Assembly (NCBI RefSeq): GCF_023101685.1
Contig: NZ_CP082164.1
Coordinates: forward strand, 7,378,001-7,442,000
Direction of reading: 5' to 3'
DNA length: 64,000 nucleotides
DNA from: Bradyrhizobium sp. 186
GTDB taxonomy: Bacteria > Pseudomonadota > Alphaproteobacteria > Rhizobiales > Xanthobacteraceae
Part shown: one piece after another, positions 25,283-34,307 of the stretch
How the letters are laid out: each line of letters opens with the position of its first letter
Numbering within the stretch: position 1 is the first letter of the stretch
Program-made: the position numbers and the translations under genes
The notes under the pieces: generated by a model
The model's database searches: none
Seen by the model: the letters and a program-made list of their open reading frames with translations, nothing else
Told to the model about the DNA's origin: nothing

Positions 25283-26263
25283 ATGAACGATGCATCGTCC
25301 CAATTCCAAGAAAGGCCGCAAGGCTGGCGGTCGGCGACTTATTACCCCGATCCGGCGATAAGTACACTGGACCCGCGCTTCGAAAAATACTGGTTGAAGC
25401 TTTCGGCCGTGGAGCGGCTGGCGACCGGCCTGCGCTGGGCCGAAGGTCCGGTGTGGTTCGGCGACGGGCGGTATCTGCTGTGCAGCGATATCCCGAACCA
25501 GCGCATCATCAAATGGGAAGAGGAAACCGGCGCCGTCAGCGTCTTCCGCAAGCCCTCCAATTTCGCCAACGGCAACACCCGCGATCGCCAGGGCCGGCTG
25601 ATCACCTGCGAGCATGGCGGCCGCCGCGTGACCCGCACCGAATATGACGGCTCGATCACGGTGCTGATGGACTCCTTTGGCGGCAAGCGGCTGAACTCGC
25701 CGAACGACGTAGTCGTGAAGTCCGACGGTTCGATCTGGTTCACCGATCCGACCTTCGGCCTGCTCGGCAATTACGAGGGCTACAAGGCGGAGCCCGAGAT
25801 CGACCCGAACGTCTATCGCCTCGATCCCGCAACCGGCAAGGCGACCATCGTCGCTGAAGGCGTGCTTGGACCCAACGGGCTGTGCTTCTCGCCCGACGAG
25901 GCAATCCTCTACGTCGTGGAATCGCGCGGTGTGCCGAACCGCAAGATCCTGGCCTATGACGTCTCGGCGGACGGCACCACGATTGCCAACAAGCGCGTCA
26001 TCATCGATGCCGGTCCGGGCACGCCGGACGGCATGCGCTGCGACATCGACGGCAATCTCTGGTGCGGCTGGGGCATGGGCGATCCCGAGCTCGACGGCGT
26101 TGTGGTGTTCGCGCCCGACGGCGTCATGATCGGCCGCATCGCGCTGCCCGAGCGCTGCGCCAATCTCTGCTTCGGCGGCGTCAAGCGCAACCGCCTGTTC
26201 ATGGCGGCGAGCCAGTCGATCTACGCGCTGTATGTGAACACGCAGGGCGCGGTCGGGGGATAG
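25283..26263 (+). CDS. SMP-30/gluconolactonase-family protein
   Basis: 326 residues from ATG 25283 (an in-frame TTG lies two codons earlier). Six-bladed propeller features are visible: A-E-G-P-V-W near residue 50 (metal glutamate), N-S-P-N-D-V near 138 and G-P-N-G-L-C near 197. The family hydrolyses sugar lactones with a divalent metal. It diverges from the uronate-dehydrogenase-like gene across 91 bases, which suggests that the two act in sequence on a uronic acid. A terminator lies downstream at 26385-26412. Confidence 0.88.
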   Translation: MNDASSQFQERPQGWRSATYYPDPAISTLDPRFEKYWLKLSAVERLATGLRWAEGPVWFGDGRYLLCSDIPNQRIIKWEEETGAVSVFRKPSNFANGNTRDRQGRLITCEHGGRRVTRTEYDGSITVLMDSFGGKRLNSPNDVVVKSDGSIWFTDPTFGLLGNYEGYKAEPEIDPNVYRLDPATGKATIVAEGVLGPNGLCFSPDEAILYVVESRGVPNRKILAYDVSADGTTIANKRVIIDAGPGTPDGMRCDIDGNLWCGWGMGDPELDGVVVFAPDGVMIGRIALPERCANLCFGGVKRNRLFMAASQSIYALYVNTQGAVGG

Positions 26264-26285
26264 TCTTTCCTCCGTCATTACCTTC

Positions 26286-26372
26286 CGTCATTGCGAGCGA
26301 AGCGAAGCAATCCAGAATCTTTCCGCGGGAGCAGCCTGGATTGCTTCGTCGCAAGAGCTCCTCGCAATGACG
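26286..26372. repeat. Palindromic repeat, family B (intact copy)
   Basis: Begins CGTCATTGCGAGCGAAGCG, carries GCAATCCAGA and its complement CTGGATTGC, and ends GCAATGACG. It is the undisrupted counterpart of the repeat split by the IS element. Confidence 0.85.
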
Positions 26373-26384
26373 ATGGATAAAACA

Positions 26385-26412
26385 ACGCCGGAGCGGTTTC
26401 CCGCTCCGGCGT
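26385..26412. terminator. Bidirectional intrinsic terminator
   Basis: A 12-base perfect stem ACGCCGGAGCGG / CCGCTCCGGCGT with a TTTC loop. CGTTTT follows on plus and TGTTTT on minus. It separates the convergent lactonase and aldehyde dehydrogenase genes. Confidence 0.85.
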
Positions 26413-26435
26413 CGTTTTGGTTCAGACGATGAGGC

Positions 26436-27866
26436 TTACGCCGCGTTGAAGCCGGCGACGGCCTTCACTTCGAGGAAGTCCTCGAGGCCGTACTTGCCCC
26501 ACTCGCGGCCGTTGCCCGACTGCTTGTAGCCGCCGAACGGCGCGCTGCGGTCGTTGGGCACGCCCTGGAGGTTGACGTTGCCGGCGCGGATCTGGCGGCC
26601 GACCCGCTTGGCGTTCTCGACCGTGTCGGCCGTGACGTAACCGGCAAGCCCATAGGGCGTGTCGTTGGCGATGTGCACGGCCTCGGCTTCGTCCTTGGCG
26701 CCGATGATGGTCAGCACCGGCCCGAAGATTTCCTCGCGGGCGATCGTCATGTCAGGGGTGACGTCGGCGAAGATGGTCGGGCGGACATAGAAGCCCTTGT
26801 TGACGCCCTCAGGCAGGCCCGTGCCGCCGGCGACGAGCGTTGCGCCCTCGTCGATGCCCTTCTTGATCAGCGCCTGGATCTTGTCCCACTGGCCGCGGTT
26901 GACGACCGGACCGATGGTGGTGCCTTCCGCACGCGGATCGCCCGCCTTGGTCTTGTCGGCGACAGCCTTCGCGATCGCAGCGACTTCCTTCATCTTCGAC
27001 AGCGGCACGATCATGCGCGAGGGCGCGTTGCAGGACTGGCCGGAGTTGTTGAACATGTGCATCACGCCGCCGGTCACCGCCTTCTGCAGGTCAGCGCCTT
27101 CGAGGATCACGTTCGGCGACTTGCCGCCGAGCTCCTGGCTGACGCGCTTCACGGTCGGGGCCGCGCGCTTGGCAACGTCGATGCCGGCGCGGGTCGAGCC
27201 GGTGAAGGAGATCATGTCGATGTCGGGATGCTCGCTCATGGCGGCGCCGACCTCGGGGCCGAGGCCGTTGACGAGATTGAACACGCCCTTCGGCACGCCG
27301 GCTTCGTGGAGGATTTCCGCGAAGATCAGCGCCGAGGTCGGCGTGAACTCCGACGGCTTCAGGATCATGGTGCAGCCGGCGGCGAGCGCAGGCGCGACCT
27401 TGCAGGCGATCTGATTGAGCGGCCAGTTCCAGGGCGTGATCATGCCGACCACGCCGACCGGCTCGCGCAGTACCATAGCAGTGCCGACCGGTTCCTCGAA
27501 GTGATAGTTCTTGAGCACGTCGAGCGTGGTCATGAGATGGCCGAGGCCGGCGCCGGCCTGGAGCTTCTCCGCCATCGGCAGCGGCGCGCCCATCTCGTCG
27601 GAGACGGCGGCGCCGATCTCCTTGAGGCGGCCCTTGTAGACCTCGATGACTTTCGAGAGCAGCGCGACGCGCTCCTCGCGGCTGGTCTGGGAGAAGGTTG
27701 CAAAGGCGCGCTTGGCGGCGGCGACGGCCTTGTCCACGTCGGCCTTGGAGCCCAGCGCAATCTCGTACATCGCCTCTTCGGTCGCCGGATTGACCACGGC
27801 GGTGGACTTCTTGACGGCGGGATCGACCCAGGCGCCGTCGATGTAGAATTGCATGCGATTGACCAT
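26436..27866 (-). CDS. NAD(P)-dependent aldehyde dehydrogenase
   Basis: 476 residues from the ATG at 27866 (AAGAGG upstream); an open extension to 27932 lacks family similarity. Catalytic residues are in place: N147 (P-W-N-W), K170 (K-P-S-E), E245 (Q-E-L-G-G-K) and the nucleophile C279 (G-Q-S-C). It oxidises an aldehyde to the acid in the cytoplasm; motifs do not fix the substrate. It stands as a single gene between a terminator and a repeat. Confidence 0.93.
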   Translation of the reverse strand: MVNRMQFYIDGAWVDPAVKKSTAVVNPATEEAMYEIALGSKADVDKAVAAAKRAFATFSQTSREERVALLSKVIEVYKGRLKEIGAAVSDEMGAPLPMAEKLQAGAGLGHLMTTLDVLKNYHFEEPVGTAMVLREPVGVVGMITPWNWPLNQIACKVAPALAAGCTMILKPSEFTPTSALIFAEILHEAGVPKGVFNLVNGLGPEVGAAMSEHPDIDMISFTGSTRAGIDVAKRAAPTVKRVSQELGGKSPNVILEGADLQKAVTGGVMHMFNNSGQSCNAPSRMIVPLSKMKEVAAIAKAVADKTKAGDPRAEGTTIGPVVNRGQWDKIQALIKKGIDEGATLVAGGTGLPEGVNKGFYVRPTIFADVTPDMTIAREEIFGPVLTIIGAKDEAEAVHIANDTPYGLAGYVTADTVENAKRVGRQIRAGNVNLQGVPNDRSAPFGGYKQSGNGREWGKYGLEDFLEVKAVAGFNAA

Positions 27867-28025
27867 CGTTAACCTCTTCTTGGGTATGGAGGGGGCGTTT
27901 CGGCAGGCATCCTTGCACGAAAGCGCCGGCAATTGAACCCGCCATGTGCGGGGCCAGCGTTGCGGCGGACGGGGAGTATATGAGCGGAGAGAGGGAGCGA
28001 GGCAAGGCTCTCACCCCATTGACGG

Positions 28026-28149
28026 TGTCGTCCCGGCGAAGGCCGGGACCCATAGCCACAGGATCCAGTTGGTTTGCTCAGGTGTCTACCGCCGGCGACC
28101 TACAACAATCGCTGCGGAGTATGGGCCCCGGCTTTCGCCGGGGCGACGA
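28026..28149. repeat. Palindromic repeat, family C
   Basis: GTCGTCCCGGCGAAGGCCGG on the left is mirrored by CCCCGGCTTTCGCCGGGGCG on the right about 80 bases away. It abuts the 3' end of the E1-like gene. Confidence 0.85.
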
Positions 28150-28150
28150 A

Positions 28151-30514
28151 TTACACCGCCATCTTGCGATGGAGCACCGGCGCGCCGGTGGTGAGGCTTT
28201 CGGCCGCATCGATGATGGCATTGGCGTCGATGCCGTAGTGGCGGTAGAGGTCGGCGATCGTGCCGGTCTGGCCGAACTGCTCGACGCCGAGCGCCTCGAC
28301 GCGGTGGCCGCGAACACTGCCGAGCCAGCCGAGCGCCGCCGGATAGCCGTCGATCACGGTCACGATGCCGCAGTCGCGCGGCAGCGGCGCCAAGAGCTTC
28401 TCGATGTGGCTGAGGTGCTGCACGCCGCGGCGATCGCGCCGCAACTTTCGCGCCGCAGTCCAGCCGGCGTGGAGACGATCCGCCGAGGTGATCGCAAGCA
28501 GGCCGATGTCGCGCCGGCTCTCGCCGATGAAGCCGGTCGCCTCGATCGCTTCCGGCGCGACCGCGCCGGTATAGGCGATCACGAGTTCGGCATTGGGGCC
28601 CGGCTTGCGCAGCCAATAGGCGCCGTCGGTGATGCCCTGCTCCAGCTCCGGCGTCATGATGCGCTGCGCCTGCTCGATGCTGCGCGTCGAGAGCCGCAGA
28701 TAGACCGATCCGCCCTCGCCCGGATCGCGCTGCATGTGGTTGAAACCCCAGCCCATGATCACGGCGAGCTCGTCGACGAAGGCCGGCTCGAACGAGGCGA
28801 GCCCGTCCTGCGCCATGCCGATCAGCGGCGTCGCGATCGATTGATGCGCCCCGCCTTCCGGCGCGAGCGTGATGCCGGAGGGCGTCGCCGCCACCATGAA
28901 GCGCGCATCCTGGTAGCAAGCGTAGTTCAGCGCATCGAGGCCGCGCTCGATGAAGGGATCGTAGAGCGTGCCGACCGGCAGCAGCCGTTCGCCGTTGATC
29001 TGGTGCGACAGGCCGAGCGCCGAGAGCATGATGAACAGGTTCATCTCGGCGATGCCGAGCTCGAGATGCTGGCCTTTCGGCGAGGCGTCCCAGTTGAAGG
29101 TCGAAGGAATTTTCTCGCTGCGGAATAAATCCGCCTTCTCGGCACGCGCGAACAGGCCGCGCCGGTTCACCCACGGTCCGAGGTTGGTGGAGACCGTCAC
29201 GTCCGGCGACGTCGTCACGATGCGCTTGGCAAGCTCGCTGTCGCCGCGCGCGATCTCGTTCAGCACGAGGCCAAAACCCTGCTGGGTCGACATCTGCGGC
29301 GACGGCTTGAACGCGAGTTGCGACGGCACCTCGACGACGGGCGCAGTCAGCCGGCGGCCGTCCTGGTTGAACGGCACGCGCGCGAGGAAGGCGTCGAGCT
29401 CGGCAGCGTCCTGCGCGAGGCCCTCGTACTTGTCCCATTCGTTGCCCGGGCGAATGTTCTGGCTCGTGCGATATTTCTCCATCTGCGCAACCGTCATCAG
29501 GCCGGCATGATTGTCCTTGTGGCCCTGGAACGGCAGGCCGACGCCCTTGATGGTGTAGGCGATGAAGCACACCGGGCGATCGTGATCGACGGATTCGAAG
29601 GCGTCCAGCATGCTCGCCATATCGTGGCCGCCGAGATTCGACATCAGCGCCAGCAGCTCGTCGTCGCTGCGACGGTCGATCAGTTTCGTGATCGGTCCCT
29701 GGTCGCCGATCTCGTCGTGCAGGTGCTTGCGGAAGGCCGCGCCGCCCTGGAAGCATAGCGCCGCATAGAGTGCGTTGGGGCAATTGTCGATCCAGCGCTT
29801 CAGCGCTTCGCCACCAGGCTCGGCGAAGGCCTCACGCATCAGGCGGCCGTATTTCACGATCACCACGTCCCAGCCGAAATTGCGGAACATGGTCTCGAAT
29901 TTTTCCCAGAGACCTTCGCGCACGACGGCATCGAGCGACTGGCGATTATAGTCGACCACCCACCAGGTGTTGCGCAGGCCGTGCTTCCAGCCCTCGGCGA
30001 GCGCCTCGAAGATGTTGCCTTCGTCCATTTCGGCGTCGCCGACGAGCGCGATCATCCGTCCTTCGCGGCGATCCTTCATCCAGCCATGCGCCTTGACGTA
30101 GTCCTGCACCAGCGAGGCGAACAGCGTCTGCGCGACGCCGAGGCCCACCGAGCCGGTCGAGAAATCGACGTCGTCGGCATCCTTGGTGCGCGAGGGATAG
30201 GATTGTGCACCCTTGAAGCCGCGGAAATTCTCGAGCTTCTCGCGCGTCTGCCGGCCGAACAGATACTGGATGGCGTGGAACACCGGGCTCGCATGCGGCT
30301 TCACCGCGACGCGATCCTCCGGCCGCAGCACGTGGAAATACAGCGCCGACATGATGGTCGCGAGCGAGGCCGACGAGGCCTGGTGGCCGCCGACCTTCAG
30401 GCCGTCCGAGCTGGTGCGGATGTGGTTGGCGTGATGGATGGTCCATGACGACAGCCACAGCGCCTTGCGGGAGAGCGCGGTCAGGGTTTCGAGACGAGCG
30501 GGATCAACGGGCAT
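28151..30514 (-). CDS. Thiamine diphosphate E1-type enzyme (AceE/transketolase family)
   Basis: 787 residues from the ATG at 30514 (GGAG upstream); an open extension to 30622 is unlikely to be translated. The thiamine diphosphate motif starts G-D-A-E-M-D-E-G at 159-166 and ends with D-Y-N-R near 188-191, the form seen in homodimeric pyruvate dehydrogenase E1 rather than true transketolase. H-A-S-P near residue 74 and the C-terminal transketolase domain also fit. AceE proteins are usually nearer 890 residues, so this is a shorter relative. No E2 or E3 gene is adjacent. An AsnC regulator diverges from it. Confidence 0.85.
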   Translation of the reverse strand: MPVDPARLETLTALSRKALWLSSWTIHHANHIRTSSDGLKVGGHQASSASLATIMSALYFHVLRPEDRVAVKPHASPVFHAIQYLFGRQTREKLENFRGFKGAQSYPSRTKDADDVDFSTGSVGLGVAQTLFASLVQDYVKAHGWMKDRREGRMIALVGDAEMDEGNIFEALAEGWKHGLRNTWWVVDYNRQSLDAVVREGLWEKFETMFRNFGWDVVIVKYGRLMREAFAEPGGEALKRWIDNCPNALYAALCFQGGAAFRKHLHDEIGDQGPITKLIDRRSDDELLALMSNLGGHDMASMLDAFESVDHDRPVCFIAYTIKGVGLPFQGHKDNHAGLMTVAQMEKYRTSQNIRPGNEWDKYEGLAQDAAELDAFLARVPFNQDGRRLTAPVVEVPSQLAFKPSPQMSTQQGFGLVLNEIARGDSELAKRIVTTSPDVTVSTNLGPWVNRRGLFARAEKADLFRSEKIPSTFNWDASPKGQHLELGIAEMNLFIMLSALGLSHQINGERLLPVGTLYDPFIERGLDALNYACYQDARFMVAATPSGITLAPEGGAHQSIATPLIGMAQDGLASFEPAFVDELAVIMGWGFNHMQRDPGEGGSVYLRLSTRSIEQAQRIMTPELEQGITDGAYWLRKPGPNAELVIAYTGAVAPEAIEATGFIGESRRDIGLLAITSADRLHAGWTAARKLRRDRRGVQHLSHIEKLLAPLPRDCGIVTVIDGYPAALGWLGSVRGHRVEALGVEQFGQTGTIADLYRHYGIDANAIIDAAESLTTGAPVLHRKMAV

Positions 30515-30646
30515 GGCGGTGCTCCGGAAATAAGGCCCGATAATACGCCTGAGGGTCGCGCCAAACTTCTCAATTTTTCGCGCCATACCCCGCCGATATT
30601 GGGATATTTTACCAGCGGACACCCATGGAATACAGGTTTCATCCCA

Positions 30647-31108
30647 ATGCCCGAGCTCGACGCCATCGACCGAAAAATCCTCGCGCTGCTCCAGAACGAC
30701 AGCAGGCTGACCATGCAGGAACTTGCCGAAAAGGTCGGGCTCTCAGCCTCGCCCTGCCATCGCCGCGTCAAGCTGCTGGAGGAGCGCGGCGTCATCAGCC
30801 GCTATATCGCGACCGTCGATCAGAAGGCGCTGGGCTTGCATGTCAGCGTCTTCATCTCGATCAAGCTGGCGCGGCAGAAGGAGGAGGACCTCAACCGCTT
30901 TGCGCGCGCGATCTCGAAATGGGATGAGGTCTTGGAATGCTATCTGATGACCGGCAACCGCGACTATCTGCTCCGCGTCGTCGCGGCCGACCTTTCCTCC
31001 TATGAGGCGTTCCTGAAGAACAAGCTGACCCGGCTCGACGGCATCGCCTCGATCGAGTCGAGCTTCGCGCTGAGCCAGGTCAAATATTCGATCGCGCTGC
31101 CGGTCTAG
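30647..31108 (+). CDS. Lrp/AsnC family transcriptional regulator
   Basis: 153 residues from ATG 30647; an in-frame TTG at 30599 adds an unlikely leader. The N-terminal helix-turn-helix D-A-I-D-R-K-I-L-A-L-L-Q (5-16) and S-A-S-P-C-H-R-R-V-K-L-L-E (33-45) is followed by the RAM effector domain with M-T-G-N-R-D-Y-L near 101. Such proteins sense amino acids or related metabolites as octamers. The 132-base divergent gap to the E1-like gene suggests it regulates that gene. Confidence 0.92.
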   Translation: MPELDAIDRKILALLQNDSRLTMQELAEKVGLSASPCHRRVKLLEERGVISRYIATVDQKALGLHVSVFISIKLARQKEEDLNRFARAISKWDEVLECYLMTGNRDYLLRVVAADLSSYEAFLKNKLTRLDGIASIESSFALSQVKYSIALPV

Positions 31109-31112
31109 GGCG

Positions 31113-32192
31113 TCAGCGCCACGGCTGCACGATGATCTTGGTGTGCGCCTCGGGATTGGCGAGGTCGGCAAAGGCTTTTGCGACGCCGTCGATGCCGACT
31201 TCGGCGGTCACCATCGCCGCGGCATCCACCTGCCCTTCCGCGATCAGGCGCAGTGAAGCTGCGAACTCGTCCGGCGTGTAGCCGAGCACGTATTGGACAT
31301 TGAGCTCCTTCATGATGCCGAGCATGGGCTCGCTTCTGTCGGTCTCCATGCAGACGCCGACTACGACAATCCTCGCATCGCGCGGGGCGCCTTCGAACAC
31401 CTGCTGCAACAGGCCGGGCACGCCGACGCATTCGAAGATGATCGCGGGCTTGAGCGCCGGCAGCATGGCTTGCAACGGCGGCCGAGCCGCCTTCTCCGCG
31501 TCCGACATCTGCGCGTGCTCGGCCCAGGTCGCGTAGGGCTGTGACACCCTGGGATCGACGACGATGTCGGCGCCGAGCCTTGCGGCGAGCGCGCGCCGCG
31601 ACGGCGAATAGTCGGCGGCAACGATCGGATGCAAGCCCTTGATCCTGAGCGCGGCGATGACCGCGAGCCCGACCGGCCCGCAGCCGATCACAAGCGGCAC
31701 CTCGCCGCCGCGAATATTGGCCTTGGCCACCGCATGAACGCCGACGGCCAGCGGCTCGGTCAGCGCGGCGTGTTCCGGCGCAAGGCCGTTGGGCACTTCG
31801 AGCAGCAGCGGCTCGCTCAACAGCATCGCCTCGGCGTAGCCGCCGATATTGTCGTTGGAATAACCGATACCCTCGATGCCCTGCGGCGTCACGAGCGCCG
31901 GCAGCGAGCAGACGCGGGTGCCGGGCTTGAGCTTCCGCGCCGTGCCCGGGCCGTAGTCGACGATCTCACAGCAGAACTCATGGCCGAACACGACATCGCG
32001 GGCGAGGTCCATCGGCTTGCGCCCGACCTTCCTCGCCATCTCCACCATGCGTTGGGCGTGCTGGCGCGCGTGCAGATCGGAGCCGCAGATGCCGCAGGCG
32101 AGCGTCTTGACCAAGACCTGGCCGGGGCTTGGCTTCGGCTCCGCCATCCGGTCGACGACAATCTCACCGTTCCTGAAAATCGCAGCGCGCAT
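31113..32192 (-). CDS. Zinc-binding alcohol dehydrogenase (MDR family)
   Basis: 359 residues. The catalytic zinc ligands are in C-G-I-C-G-S-D (about 33-39) and G-H-E (about 70), and the NAD(P) motif G-C-G-P-V-G-L is near 167. The four-cysteine structural-zinc lobe is not visible, so it is the one-zinc type. A 20-residue insertion after C-G-S-D-L-H is arginine- and methionine-rich. GGGAGGAG precedes the ATG. The gene converges with the AsnC gene four bases away. The alcohol substrate is unknown. Confidence 0.9.
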   Translation of the reverse strand: MRAAIFRNGEIVVDRMAEPKPSPGQVLVKTLACGICGSDLHARQHAQRMVEMARKVGRKPMDLARDVVFGHEFCCEIVDYGPGTARKLKPGTRVCSLPALVTPQGIEGIGYSNDNIGGYAEAMLLSEPLLLEVPNGLAPEHAALTEPLAVGVHAVAKANIRGGEVPLVIGCGPVGLAVIAALRIKGLHPIVAADYSPSRRALAARLGADIVVDPRVSQPYATWAEHAQMSDAEKAARPPLQAMLPALKPAIIFECVGVPGLLQQVFEGAPRDARIVVVGVCMETDRSEPMLGIMKELNVQYVLGYTPDEFAASLRLIAEGQVDAAAMVTAEVGIDGVAKAFADLANPEAHTKIIVQPWR

Positions 32193-32252
32193 CCGGCTCC
32201 TCCCTTGTTGTCGGAGCCGTTGATAGCACGAAGCGGGACGCGCGATATTGCG

Positions 32253-33305
32253 TCAGGGGTTCGGGGAACGCTCTTCCAGCACCAGCAGCTGGGCGCGGCG
32301 GATGCGCTCGCGATGGGCGATGTAGAGGCCGCTGGCGACGATGAAGGCCGCACCAATGATGGTCCAGATATCGGGCAGCTCGCCGAAGATGAAGAAGCCT
32401 AAAATGCTGACCCAGAGCAGCTGCGTGTAGGAGAACGGCGCCAGCACCGAGGCATCGCCATAGCGATAGGCCAGCACGATGATCCACTGGCCGACAGTGG
32501 ACGCGACGCCAATCACGATGCCAAGCCCGATCGCGGTCCAGCTCGGCGTCACCCAGACGAACGGCACCATTGCAGTCAGGATCGCAACGCCCGTGAGCGC
32601 AGAATAGGCCATCGTGGTGACGACGGCTTCCCGTCCGCTGATCATGCGCGTCAGGATCAGTGCGGCGGCCCAGCAGAACGCCGAGATGATTGGGAAGACC
32701 GCGGCGACGTGGAACGCGCTCGAGCCCGGTCGCAGGATGATCATCACGCCCGTCAACCCGATCGCCGTCGCGATCCAGCGGCGCATGCCGACCTTCTCGC
32801 TGAGGAAGACGATCGACAACGCGGTGACGAACAGCGGCGCAACGAAGCCGGTGGCGGATGCTTCCGCAATCGGCAGGAAGCCGAGGCCGGTGATGAAGAA
32901 CAGCGAGGAGCCGAGCAGCGCCACACCGCGCATCAGTTGCAGACCGAGCCGCTCGGTATGCATCGCATAGAGCGGCGAGCGCGGCAGCATCACCGGCGTG
33001 AACATCAGCGCGAAGGTCAGAAAGCGGATCCAGGTGATCTCGATCGAGGGTAGGCTCGTCGACAGATATTTCGCAGTGACGTCGGAGCAGCCGAGGAACA
33101 CTGTCGACAACAGCACCAGCGCAATGCCTTTGAAGGGATGGTCGACGCGCGCGGGTGCGCGGCGGCCGACGTTCTTCTTCGCGGGCACGGGCATGGAAAT
33201 ACTGTCGAGCCTTGCGGCTGCGGCGGGCGGCGGAGTCACGGCTGGAACTCTGGAAAATGGCGAATCGGGAGCGGCTGCAAAAAACGACAATTGCGCCGGG
33301 TTCAC
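32253..33305 (-). CDS. EamA/DMT-family transporter
   Basis: 350 residues with about ten hydrophobic segments in two EamA repeats, the usual drug/metabolite exporter layout. The GTG at 33305 has CGGAAG upstream and gives a 40-55 residue polar leader before the first segment; an ATG at 33194 would remove most of it. The second repeat ends with V-L-A-P-F-S-Y-T-Q-L-L-W and G-E, typical of this family. The substrate is unknown. Confidence 0.88.
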   Translation of the reverse strand: MNPAQLSFFAAAPDSPFSRVPAVTPPPAAAARLDSISMPVPAKKNVGRRAPARVDHPFKGIALVLLSTVFLGCSDVTAKYLSTSLPSIEITWIRFLTFALMFTPVMLPRSPLYAMHTERLGLQLMRGVALLGSSLFFITGLGFLPIAEASATGFVAPLFVTALSIVFLSEKVGMRRWIATAIGLTGVMIILRPGSSAFHVAAVFPIISAFCWAAALILTRMISGREAVVTTMAYSALTGVAILTAMVPFVWVTPSWTAIGLGIVIGVASTVGQWIIVLAYRYGDASVLAPFSYTQLLWVSILGFFIFGELPDIWTIIGAAFIVASGLYIAHRERIRRAQLLVLEERSPNP

Positions 33306-33382
33306 AACTTCCGAAAACAGGATGCCGATATGCGCTGAGGTCAGCGCGCGTCAACGCTCCGTTAACAGTGCGCGATTGTGCA

Positions 33383-34222
33383 CTACAGCATCGGCAGGCC
33401 GCGCGGCTTCGGACCGCGCGGAAACGCCGCATCCAGCGCCGCAATCTCGTCTTTCGTCAGCACGAGATCGCCGGCCGCAGCATTTTCGCCGGCATGTTCC
33501 GCGGACGACGCCTTCGGGATCGCGAACACCGTAATCGCACGGGTGAGAAAGCTCAACGCGACCTGACGCGGCGTTGCACGCCGCGCTTCTGCGATGCGCG
33601 CGAGCACCGCGCCGCCCTTGCTGCTGCTTGCAGGAAAATCGTCATGCCCGAACGGCGAATAGGCCACGACAGCGACGCCATGCCGTTCGCACCACGGGAT
33701 CACCGCATGCTCGATCGCACGCTCCTTGAGATGATAGAGCACCTGATTGCAGGCGATCCTGCCCTCGCCTGCAACGTCGAGAATTTCGTCGAGATCGTCA
33801 GCGTCGAAATTGGAGACGCCCCAGGATCTGATCTTGCCCGCCTTCACTAGCTCCTCAAAGGCGGCGACGGTGTCCTCCAGCGGATAGGAACCGCGCCAGT
33901 GCAGCAGATAGCAATCGAGCCGGTCCGTCTTCAGCCGTTTCAACGACCGCTCGCAGGCCGCGATGGTGCCACCGCGTGAAGCGTTGCTCGGCAGCACTTT
34001 TGAAACCAGGAACACTTCGTCGCGGCGACCGGCGATCGCATCTGCAATGACGAGCTCGGCGTCACCGTACATCTCGGCGGTGTCGATATGGGTCATGCCG
34101 AGATCGAGCCCGCGCTGAAGCGCCGCGATCGCGCGCTTGCGGTCGCCATGGTCGAGATACCAGGTGCCCTGCCCGATGACGGACACGTTTGCGCCGGTCT
34201 GGCCGAAGGGATTTGTGTTCAT
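33383..34222 (-). CDS. Aldo/keto reductase
   Basis: 279 residues, a little short for the fold but complete. The catalytic tetrad is visible as D-T-A-E-M-Y (Asp and Tyr, near 47-52), V-S-K (Lys near 74) and L-L-H-W-R (His near 108). NADPH binding is suggested by I-P-K-A-S near 244. It reduces carbonyl compounds in the cytoplasm. It is on its own strand run with the SMP-30 gene upstream. Confidence 0.92.
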   Translation of the reverse strand: MNTNPFGQTGANVSVIGQGTWYLDHGDRKRAIAALQRGLDLGMTHIDTAEMYGDAELVIADAIAGRRDEVFLVSKVLPSNASRGGTIAACERSLKRLKTDRLDCYLLHWRGSYPLEDTVAAFEELVKAGKIRSWGVSNFDADDLDEILDVAGEGRIACNQVLYHLKERAIEHAVIPWCERHGVAVVAYSPFGHDDFPASSSKGGAVLARIAEARRATPRQVALSFLTRAITVFAIPKASSAEHAGENAAAGDLVLTKDEIAALDAAFPRGPKPRGLPML

Positions 34223-34249
34223 GTTCGTTACGATCTCCGATGTCTGTTC

Positions 34250-34305
34250 TCCCTCTCGCCGTCCTTACGGGGCCCCGCAAGCGGGGAGAGGCGAAGGAGC
34301 GGCGG
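34250..34305. repeat. Partial family A repeat
   Basis: CCCCGCAAGCGGGG with flanking CCCTCTCG and GAGAGG. Only one of the two hairpins is present. Confidence 0.6.
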
Positions 34306-34307
34306 GC

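Noticed and set aside
28086..29783. A 565-codon open frame on minus inside the E1-like gene
   Set aside because: It is an alternative frame of the same strand with arginine-rich sequence; the E1 frame carries the thiamine diphosphate motif.
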